Positions 6,347-11,489 of a stretch of DNA of 11,489 nt are shown one piece after another. The translations under genes were made by a program, and so were the position numbers. The stretch spans positions 1-11,489 of the forward strand of contig SLAO01000046.1 of assembly GCA_007126835.1 (NCBI GenBank), written 5' to 3'. A model generated the notes under the pieces. It was not told the DNA's origin and ran no database searches. It saw nothing but the letters and a program-made list of their open reading frames with translations. This stretch comes from Nitriliruptorales bacterium. Lineage in GTDB: Bacteria; Actinomycetota; Nitriliruptoria; Euzebyales; Egibacteraceae. The number at the start of each line of letters is the position of its first letter. Within the stretch, counting starts at the first letter, position 1.

Positions 6347-7033
6347 GTGATCCGACTCGACAACGTCTCGAAGACGTACCGCAACGGTGTCGTGGCCCTG
6401 TCCGACCTCTCGCTGGACATCGCCAAGGGCGAGTTCGTGTTCATCGTCGGGGCCTCGGGGTCAGGCAAGAGCACCTTCATCAAGTTGGTGATCAAGGACG
6501 AGGACCCCGACAACGGAGAGATCTGGGTGGCGGGCAAGCACTTGGCCAGGCTCAAGACCTGGCGCGTGCCGGCCCTGCGCCGTGAGCTCGGCTGCGTCTT
6601 CCAGGACTTCAAACTGCTCGACAACAAGACCGTGGGTGAGAACGTCGCCTTCGCGTTGGAGGTCATCGGGCGTCCGCGGCAGGCGATCGCCCGCACGGTT
6701 CCTGAGGTGTTGGAGCTCGTCGGGCTCGCGCACAAGCAGGCGGCGTACCCCCACCAGCTATCGGGGGGCGAGCAACAGCGCGTGTCCATCGCCCGAGCGT
6801 TCGTCAACCGCCCGCGCATCCTGTTGTGCGACGAGCCCACCGGCAACCTGGACCCGACGACCTCGGTTGGGATCATGAAGCTGCTCGACCGGATCAACCG
6901 CACCGGGACGACCGTCGTGATGGCCACCCACGACCAGCACATCGTCGACTCGATGCGCCGGCGCGTGGTCGAGCTCGAAGACGGTCAGATGGTCCGCGAC
7001 CAGCATCGCGGGGTGTACGGCTATGGGAGCTAG
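6347..7033 (+). CDS. ftsE: Cell-division ABC ATPase FtsE
   Basis: A 228-aa cytoplasmic ATPase that binds FtsX and uses ATP hydrolysis to switch a periplasmic or extracellular peptidoglycan hydrolase on at the division site. It shows Walker A GASGSGKST (35-43), Q-loop Q86 in VFQDFKLL, signature LSGGE (138-142), Walker B ILLCDE (158-163) and H195. The phrases IRLDNVSKTY and DEPTGNLDP are characteristic of FtsE. The start is GTG 6347, chosen because the conserved IRLDNVSK strand begins there. There is no clear Shine-Dalgarno. The C-terminal extension past 215 (DQHRGVYGYGS) overlaps the ftsX start by 11 nt, so the two are translationally coupled. Confidence 0.96.
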   Translation: MIRLDNVSKTYRNGVVALSDLSLDIAKGEFVFIVGASGSGKSTFIKLVIKDEDPDNGEIWVAGKHLARLKTWRVPALRRELGCVFQDFKLLDNKTVGENVAFALEVIGRPRQAIARTVPEVLELVGLAHKQAAYPHQLSGGEQQRVSIARAFVNRPRILLCDEPTGNLDPTTSVGIMKLLDRINRTGTTVVMATHDQHIVDSMRRRVVELEDGQMVRDQHRGVYGYGS

Positions 7034-7901
7034 GTTCCGCTACCTCCTCGGAGAGGTCGGCGTCGGCCTGCGTCGCAACCTGCTGATGACCGTCGCCACG
7101 ATCGTCACGGTCACCGTCAGCCTGGCGCTGCTCGGCGCCGGCTTGCTCGTGCAGCAGCAGGTCAACCTGGCGCGCGACCTGTTCTACGCCGAGGTCGAGG
7201 TGTCGATCTGGCTCGAGGACGAGATCAGTGAGGCCCAGCGCGTCTCGCTGGAGAACGAGCTGCGCGACAACCCGGAGGTCGCCGACGTCCTGTTCGAGTC
7301 CAAGGAGGAGGCCTACGAATCCGCGCAGGAGCTCTTCGAGGGCCAAGACGAGGTTCTCGCGTCGATCGAGCCCGACTTCCTGCCGGCCTCGTTCCGGGTC
7401 AGCCTCCACGATCCTGAGCGGTTCCTGGTGGTGGCCAGCCAGTACGAGGGCTACCCGGGCGTGTCGGACATCTCCGACCAGCGCGAGGTGCTCGACCGCT
7501 TCTTCACGATCATGGACGCGTTCCGAAACGGGGCGGTGGCCGTCGCCGTGCTGCAACTCGTGGCGGCCGCCGCCTTGATCTCGAACACGATCCGAATCAC
7601 CGCCTTCGCGCGTCGTGAGCAGATCGGGATCATGAAGCTGGTGGGGGCCACCAACTGGTACATCCGCCTGCCGTTCGTGCTCGAGGGCGTGATCGCCGGC
7701 GTCATCGGCGCCTTGCTGGCGGGAGGTTTGCTGTTCGTCGGGATGCGGACGCTGATCGACCGGTTGCGCGAGCAGATCATCTTCATCCCGTTCGTGGGCA
7801 CCGAGCAGCTGATCGCGACGCTGCCGATCCTCGTGCTCGTGGGTGGCGGGCTGGCGGCGCTGGCGTCGGTGGTCTCGCTGCGGCGCTTCCTGTCCGTGTG
7901 A
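7023..7901 (+). CDS. ftsX: Cell-division ABC permease-like FtsX
   Basis: A 292-aa membrane partner of FtsE. It has the MacB/FtsX fold and transmits ATPase motion across the membrane rather than transporting a substrate. The predicted layout is a cytoplasmic start (RFRYLLGEVGVGLRRN, 4-19), TM1 about 21-43, an extracellular domain about 44-165, TM2 about 169-190, TM3 about 218-240 and TM4 about 263-285. The cytoplasmic coupling motif RREQIGIMKLVGATNWYIR (197-215) is a hallmark of the family. The extracellular domain is acidic and is the expected binding surface for a coiled-coil hydrolase; the adjacent M23 gene is the obvious candidate partner. The ATG 7023 start overlaps the end of ftsE. Length is normal for Gram-positive FtsX (about 300 aa). 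Confidence 0.95.
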   Translation: MGARFRYLLGEVGVGLRRNLLMTVATIVTVTVSLALLGAGLLVQQQVNLARDLFYAEVEVSIWLEDEISEAQRVSLENELRDNPEVADVLFESKEEAYESAQELFEGQDEVLASIEPDFLPASFRVSLHDPERFLVVASQYEGYPGVSDISDQREVLDRFFTIMDAFRNGAVAVAVLQLVAAAALISNTIRITAFARREQIGIMKLVGATNWYIRLPFVLEGVIAGVIGALLAGGLLFVGMRTLIDRLREQIIFIPFVGTEQLIATLPILVLVGGGLAALASVVSLRRFLSV

Positions 7902-7908
7902 CCACGTC

Positions 7909-7937
7909 AAGACACAGCGTGCGGCAGCCGATACTCT
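7909..7937 (+). promoter_or_regulatory. Candidate promoter of the M23 peptidase gene
   Basis: AAGACA (7909-7914; 4 of 6 to TTGACA), a 17-bp spacer, then TACTCT (7932-7937) form a plausible housekeeping promoter in the 85-bp gap after ftsX. Read-through from ftsEX is also possible. A GAAGG Shine-Dalgarno (7974-7978) lies 8 nt before the GTG start of the gene. Confidence 0.45.
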
Positions 7938-7986
7938 CTAGCGTCACGGCAATGGGCATGCTGGTGGTCGGCTGAAGGGCCAGCAG

Positions 7987-9528
7987 GTGGGACGAGGGCA
8001 CAACCAGGTCGGGCTGCGCCGCGTGCGCACGGTCCTGGCCGTCGCGGTGCTGATGGCGTTGGCGGTGGCGCTGCTGCCCTTGCCTCCGGCCGGAGCCGAT
8101 CTCGACGAGCGCCGCCGCGAGGCGGAGTCCAAGCAGCAGCAGGTCGAAGGCGACATCGGCGAGGCGGTCGATGAGCTCGAGGCGCTCGAGCGTCGCCACG
8201 CCGACACCGCCGACGAGCTGCGCGCCGTCGAGGACGAGCTCGCGCAGATCGAGGACGAGCTCGAACGCCTGGAGGGCGAGCTCGCCGACGCCGAGTTCGA
8301 GCTCGAGCGCGCCGAGGAGATCGTCGAATCCACCCAGGCCGAGATCGGGCGCAACCAAGACGAGCTGTCGGTCAACGAGGCCGAGCTCGACGACCAGCGC
8401 GACGTGTTCGCCGACCGGGTCCGGGCCTCGTACAAGTACGGCAACGTCGACTTCACCAAGGTCTTGTTCGACGCCACCGACGTCAACGACATGTCGCGCC
8501 AGACCCACCTGGTGCGGGCGTTCATGTCGCGCGACGTCGACCAGATCGAGGGCATGCGCGCGCTGGAGGCGGCGATCGAGGGCGTGCTGGACCGCCTCGC
8601 CGAGCTCGAACAGCGCCAGGAACGAGAGCGTCGAGCCGCCGAGCGCGAGGCCGAGCGGGTCGCGCAGATCGTCAGCGAGCAAGAGGACCTGCGCGCCGCC
8701 GCCGACGCCGAGGTGGACAAGCAACGCGAGCTGCTGGCGCAGGTCGAGGCCGACCAGGAGGAGTACGAGGGGCTCGTCGCCGAGCTCGAGACCCAAAGCG
8801 CCGCGATCGAAGACGAGCTGCGCCAGATCGCCGAGGCCGAGGAGGAGCAGCGCCGCGAGCAGGAGCGCCGGGAAGCCGAGGCGCGCCGTCAAGCCGAACG
8901 CGAAGCTGAGCGTGAGGCCGAACGCGAGGCCGAGCGCCGGGCTGCGGCGGCCGAGAGCTCGTCGCGGTCCTCTGGCGGCAGTTCGTCGTCCAGTGGTTCC
9001 TCGAGCGGTTCGTCTGGCGGTTCGTCTGGCGGTTCGTCTGGCGGTTCGTCTGGCGGTTCGTCTGGCGGTTCGTCTGGCGGTTCGTCGAGCGGTTCCTCGT
9101 CAGGGAGTTCCTCAGCCAGTAGCGGCAGCTCGGGCGGCGGCGGTGGAGGGCAGCTTGGCAGACCGGTCAGCGGATCTCTGACCAGCGGGTACGGCACGCG
9201 GACGCATCCGGTCACCGGTGCGCAGCGGCTCCACGCCGGCGTTGACTACGGCGCCCCCTCGGGCACCCCGATCTACGCTGCGGAGTCCGGCACCGTCGTC
9301 ACCGCCGGAGGGATGGGCGGCTACGGCATCACGGTGGTCATCGACCACGGAAGCGGGCTGAGCACCCTGTACGCGCACCAGTCACGCCTGGCGGTCAGCC
9401 GGGGTGCGCAGGTCAGCCGCGGCCAAAAGATCGGCTACGTCGGCTCCACCGGGGTGTCGACCGGGCCGCATCTGCACTTCGAGGTGCGCGTCAACGGGTC
9501 GCCGGTCAACCCCATGCCCTACCTCTAG
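7987..9528 (+). CDS. Secreted coiled-coil M23 (LytM) peptidoglycan endopeptidase, EnvC/PcsB-like
   Basis: A 513-aa exported cell-wall hydrolase. A signal peptide (arginines at 11-14, hydrophobic core about 16-33, cleavage after AGA at 35-37) leads into a long Glu/Ala/Arg-rich coiled coil (about 38-318). Inside it, around residue 149, YKYGNVDFTKVLFDATD resembles the hinge region of PcsB/EnvC-type FtsX-binding coiled coils. The coil ends in AERE repeats (303-317). A 65-residue Ser/Gly linker (324-388) follows, then the LytM domain (about 389-513). Zinc ligands are intact: H416 and D420 (HAGVD) and H497 of HLHFE (with H495), so it should be catalytic. The start is GTG, with GAAGG 8 nt upstream. 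Its position directly after ftsX suggests FtsEX controls it. In mycobacteria the known FtsX partner is an NlpC/P60 enzyme (RipC), so an M23 partner here is a family-based inference. Confidence 0.93.
   Translation: MGRGHNQVGLRRVRTVLAVAVLMALAVALLPLPPAGADLDERRREAESKQQQVEGDIGEAVDELEALERRHADTADELRAVEDELAQIEDELERLEGELADAEFELERAEEIVESTQAEIGRNQDELSVNEAELDDQRDVFADRVRASYKYGNVDFTKVLFDATDVNDMSRQTHLVRAFMSRDVDQIEGMRALEAAIEGVLDRLAELEQRQERERRAAEREAERVAQIVSEQEDLRAAADAEVDKQRELLAQVEADQEEYEGLVAELETQSAAIEDELRQIAEAEEEQRREQERREAEARRQAEREAEREAEREAERRAAAAESSSRSSGGSSSSSGSSSGSSGGSSGGSSGGSSGGSSGGSSGGSSSGSSSGSSSASSGSSGGGGGGQLGRPVSGSLTSGYGTRTHPVTGAQRLHAGVDYGAPSGTPIYAAESGTVVTAGGMGGYGITVVIDHGSGLSTLYAHQSRLAVSRGAQVSRGQKIGYVGSTGVSTGPHLHFEVRVNGSPVNPMPYL
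9007..9078 (+). repeat. Six perfect 12-bp tandem repeats in the Ser/Gly linker
   Basis: The unit GGTTCGTCTGGC (Gly-Ser-Ser-Gly) occurs six times without a mismatch, and a seventh degenerate copy follows (9079-9090, ending GAGC). It encodes residues 341-364 of the M23 peptidase. Identity at third positions, including the TCT codon that is unusual in such GC-rich DNA, points to recent slippage or unequal exchange. Any change in copy number keeps the frame and only alters linker length. Confidence 0.97.
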
Positions 9529-9596
9529 GCTTGCGTGCCTTGACGAGCGGCACCGTGGGACCGCGCTAGCCGGCCCGAGCGTGGCAGGCTGGTCAT

Positions 9597-10832
9597 ATGG
9601 ACATCCCTCCTCCGCCTTCATCAGCACGGCCGGTTTGGCGATGGCGGATCCTCGGCGGCATCGTCGCGCTTGCCGTCGTGGTCGCGTTGGTCCTGACCGC
9701 GTACCGCCTCGGTAGCCAGGAATCCTCCGGCTTCGTCGAGGTCCCGGTCGGTTCGGGCGGGGGGTCCGACCAGGTGCCCGCCGACATCGAGCCGCTCCTC
9801 GAGCTCTACGACGAACTCGACAGCCGAGCCGTGGACGCGCCCGAGAGCGAAGAGCTCGTGGAGGCCGCCATACAGGGCATGCTCGACGCGCTCGACGACC
9901 CCTACGCCCGGTACTACGACCCCACCGACTACGACGCGTTCTCCGACGAGCTCGACGGCACGTACTCCGGTGTCGGCATGGAGCTCCAGGAGACCCCCGA
10001 CGGTCTGTTCGTGGTCACCGTGTTTCCCGACACGCCGGCGGAGGAGGCAGGCGTCCGCGCCGGGGACCGCATCATCGGTGTCGACGGTGAGGACGTGCGC
10101 GACGAGCCGATCGAATCGGTGGTCAACGACGTGCGTGGCGAGGCCGGCACCGACGTGACCTTGGAACTCGAGCGCGACGACGGCGACGAGGTGCTCGAGG
10201 TCGATGTCACCCGCGCCGAGATCGAGATCCCCCGCCTGGACGCGGAGCTGCTCGATGACGGGATCGCGCACCTGCGCTTGTTGCAGTTCACCTCCGGAGC
10301 CGGCGACGATATGCGCGCCGCCGCCGACGAGCTCATCGAGCAGGGTGCCGAAGGGTTCGTCCTCGACTTGCGTGGTAACCCCGGCGGCCTGCTGCGCGAA
10401 GCCGTCAGCGCCGCCAGCGTGTTCCTCGACGACGAGGTCGTCGTGCGCGTGCAGGAGCGCGTCGGCGAGGAAGAGCAGCTCGAGGCGCACGGCGATCCGG
10501 TCACCGACCTCCCCTTGGTGGTGCTGGTCGACCAGGGCACCGCCAGCGCGTCGGAGATCGTGGCCGGCGCGATCCAGGACGCGGACCGGGGGGTGGTGGT
10601 CGGGGAGCCAACGTTTGGCAAGGGAACCGTGCAGTCGATCCGCTCGCTGTCGGACGGCTCGGGCGTGAAGTTCACCACCGCCGCCTACTACACCCCGTCG
10701 GGTGATTCGATCGAAGAGGTCGGGGTGCAACCCAGCCGGGTGGTCGAGCGTGACGAGGAGGACGACGACGACGAGCAGCTCGCCGCCGCCCGCGAGGAGC
10801 TGCAGTCGATGATGGTCGAGGCGGCCAACTGA
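9597..10832 (+). CDS. Membrane-anchored PDZ/S41 C-terminal processing peptidase
   Basis: A 411-aa serine protease of the CtpA/CtpB/Prc family that cleaves proteins from their C-terminal side outside the cytoplasmic membrane. A single N-terminal membrane segment (about 18-36) is followed by a short linker and an N-terminal helical region (DALDDPYARYYDP, 97-109). A PDZ domain (about 123-205; SGVGMELQETPDG, then AGVRAGDRIIGVDGEDV) and the S41 core (about 210-382) follow. The Ser/Lys dyad is S317 in GTASASE and K342 in PTFGKGTVQ; the 25-residue spacing equals that of E. coli Prc, and Q346 follows. LRGNPGGLL (258-266) is also conserved. The C-terminus is acidic. The start is ATG 9597 with a weak ribosome site; TTGACG (9540-9545) upstream lacks a -10 at good spacing. 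It likely processes or removes a cell-envelope protein, possibly the adjacent M23 hydrolase. Confidence 0.94.
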   Translation: MDIPPPPSSARPVWRWRILGGIVALAVVVALVLTAYRLGSQESSGFVEVPVGSGGGSDQVPADIEPLLELYDELDSRAVDAPESEELVEAAIQGMLDALDDPYARYYDPTDYDAFSDELDGTYSGVGMELQETPDGLFVVTVFPDTPAEEAGVRAGDRIIGVDGEDVRDEPIESVVNDVRGEAGTDVTLELERDDGDEVLEVDVTRAEIEIPRLDAELLDDGIAHLRLLQFTSGAGDDMRAAADELIEQGAEGFVLDLRGNPGGLLREAVSAASVFLDDEVVVRVQERVGEEEQLEAHGDPVTDLPLVVLVDQGTASASEIVAGAIQDADRGVVVGEPTFGKGTVQSIRSLSDGSGVKFTTAAYYTPSGDSIEEVGVQPSRVVERDEEDDDDEQLAAAREELQSMMVEAAN

Positions 10833-10848
10833 TCGGCCCCGGGCACGC

Positions 10849-10854
10849 TAGCCT
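10849..10854 (+). promoter_or_regulatory. -10 box of smpB, implying a leaderless or near-leaderless mRNA
   Basis: TAGCCT fits TANNNT and ends 9 nt before the smpB ATG (10864). Transcription would then begin at about 10861, leaving at most a few leader bases. The lack of any Shine-Dalgarno before the ATG agrees with leaderless translation, which is common in actinobacteria. Confidence 0.45.
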
Positions 10855-10863
10855 TCCCAGGTT

Positions 10864-11343
10864 ATGGCCAAGCCCAAGAAGAAGAGCCCCGACGCGATCG
10901 CGGTCAACCGGCGTGCCCGTCACGACTACGACATCAGCGAGACGCTCGAGGCCGGCCTCGTGCTGACCGGCACCGAGGTGAAGTCGCTGCGCGACGGCAA
11001 AGCCTCGCTGCAGCACGCCTACGCGGTCATCCGCAACGGGGAGGCGTGGCTGCTCCAAGCGCACATCCCCGAGTACGCCTTCGGCAATCGTGCCAACCAC
11101 GAACCGACGCGCGAGCGCAAGCTCCTGCTCCACCGCGACGAGCTCGCCGACCTCGCCGAGTACACGCGGGAGGCCGGACGCACGCTGGTTCCCCTGAAGC
11201 TGTACTGGCACGACGGCAAGGCCAAGGTGCAGATCGGGAAGGCCACCGGCAAGCAAAGGCACGACAAGCGCAAGGACATCGCCGAGCGCGACGCCAAGCG
11301 CGACGTCGAGCGGGCCCTGGCGCATCGCCGCAAGGCCGGCTGA
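10864..11343 (+). CDS. smpB: SsrA-binding protein SmpB
   Basis: A 159-aa RNA-binding protein that delivers tmRNA to ribosomes stalled on broken mRNAs and mimics the missing anticodon arm. The family core is complete: NRRARHDYDISETLEAG (15-31), LTGTEVKSLRDGKASL (34-49), AWLLQAHIPEY (61-71), RERKLLLHRDE (83-93) and LVPLKLYW (108-115). The basic C-terminal tail (about 125-159; GKQRHDKRKDIAERD and following) is the part that enters the empty mRNA channel. Length is normal. The ATG start at 10864 is followed by a lysine-rich N-terminus (AKPKKK), as is usual for SmpB. The next gene is ssrA, its RNA partner, 66 nt downstream, an arrangement found in many bacteria. Confidence 0.97.
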   Translation: MAKPKKKSPDAIAVNRRARHDYDISETLEAGLVLTGTEVKSLRDGKASLQHAYAVIRNGEAWLLQAHIPEYAFGNRANHEPTRERKLLLHRDELADLAEYTREAGRTLVPLKLYWHDGKAKVQIGKATGKQRHDKRKDIAERDAKRDVERALAHRRKAG

Positions 11344-11345
11344 GC

Positions 11346-11361
11346 CGGTCGGCTCCGACCG
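11346..11361 (+). terminator. Short hairpin after smpB, possible terminator
   Basis: CGGTCG (11346-11351), loop GCTC, CGACCG (11356-11361) form a perfect 6-bp stem starting 2 nt after the smpB stop. No U-run follows, so termination would be weak or of the U-less type suggested for high-GC bacteria. The predicted ssrA -10 begins right after it. Confidence 0.35.
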
Positions 11362-11362
11362 C

Positions 11363-11368
11363 TATCCT
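11363..11368 (+). promoter_or_regulatory. Candidate -10 box of ssrA
   Basis: TATCCT fits TANNNT and lies 41 nt before the mature tmRNA 5' end. Transcription from about 11375 would give a precursor with a 35-nt leader, to be removed by RNase P. A -35 is not obvious. Confidence 0.4.
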
Positions 11369-11409
11369 TGGCTGTGGATCCCTGACAACTGCATGCCGCA
11401 TGAAGCTAC

Positions 11410-11489
11410 GGGGGTGAAGAGGTCTCGACAGGTGTCGATCGCCCTTGGGAGCGCGAGCCGAGCACGTTCGGTCAACTCGTAAAACTGCC
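11410..11489 (+). ncRNA. ssrA: tmRNA (transfer-messenger RNA), 5' part only
   Basis: The first 80 nt of tmRNA, which rescues stalled ribosomes and tags the unfinished protein for proteolysis together with SmpB. GGGGGUG (11410-11416) is the 5' strand of the tRNA-like acceptor stem, and GGUCUCGACAGG follows as the conserved D-arm-like block (E. coli GGAUUCGACGGG; B. subtilis GGAUUCGACAGGG). GCGAGCCGAG and CUCGUAAAAC match the first pseudoknot and the A-rich run before the resume codon, closest in wording to B. subtilis GCGAGCCGAG and CUCGUAAAC. By alignment with E. coli, the tag-peptide reading frame would begin roughly 12 nt past the window edge, so neither tag nor 3' end can be read. The call rests on primary-sequence recognition. 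Confidence 0.9.

Noticed and set aside
6894..8892. Long minus-strand open frames over ftsX and the M23 gene
   Set aside because: They mirror codon bias of the real genes (Leu/Val/Gly- or Asp/Gln-rich text without domains), and they run opposite to clear FtsX and M23 domains.
9007..9090. Tandem repeats as a CRISPR array
   Set aside because: Units are 12 bp, contiguous without spacers, and in frame as Gly-Ser codons inside a protein linker.
9621..11325. Minus-strand open frames over the S41 protease and smpB
   Set aside because: No recognisable motif, low-complexity composition, and complete overlap with well-supported plus-strand genes.

Overview
The window is high-GC DNA with densely packed genes. 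Several starts are GTG, -10 boxes are TANNNT-like, and one gene looks leaderless. This suggests an actinobacterium. The DtxR/IdeR-type regulator keeps the metal ligands of the corynebacterial/mycobacterial family at identical residue numbers, and smpB sits in the prfB-ftsEX neighbourhood, as in actinobacteria. Two things are less typical: prfB carries a classical programmed frameshift, and an M23 peptidase plus an S41 protease follow ftsEX, as in some Firmicutes. A deep-branching actinobacterial lineage is my inference; the sequence does not name a species.

Left third (1-3501, minus strand): the first three genes read leftwards as an OpuC/ProVWX-type osmoprotectant ABC importer. They are an ATPase with C-terminal CBS region (2085-991), a permease (994-317) and a second permease cut by the left edge (312-1). 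No substrate-binding protein is visible. Upstream of these, also on the minus strand, a DtxR-family metal-dependent repressor (3501-2767) is followed 9 nt later by a Nudix hydrolase (2757-2233). A 25-bp perfect inverted repeat lies just upstream of the ABC ATPase gene.

Middle (3651-6181, plus strand): prfB (release factor 2) is split by an in-frame TGA inside a canonical +1 frameshift site, so the full protein is about 373 aa. Two tightly coupled genes follow. They resemble the N- and C-terminal halves of transketolase but have lost the thiamine-diphosphate motif, the catalytic glutamate and the active-site histidines. I regard them as a degenerate, probably non-enzymatic transketolase-like pair, and they are the most unusual part of the window.

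Right half (6347-11489, plus strand): ftsE and ftsX (overlapping by 11 nt) encode the divisome-associated ABC complex. Next come a secreted coiled-coil M23 (LytM) peptidase that fits an EnvC/PcsB-like hydrolase controlled by FtsEX, then a membrane-anchored PDZ/S41 C-terminal processing protease, smpB, and the first about 80 nt of ssrA (tmRNA), cut by the right edge. The M23 gene has a 65-residue Ser/Gly linker containing six perfect 12-bp repeats. The right half thus joins cell-wall hydrolysis at division (FtsEX, M23, S41) to ribosome rescue (SmpB-tmRNA), while prfB supplies translation termination upstream. No insertion sequences, CRISPR arrays, tRNAs or rRNAs were seen. All gaps between genes are shorter than 170 bp.
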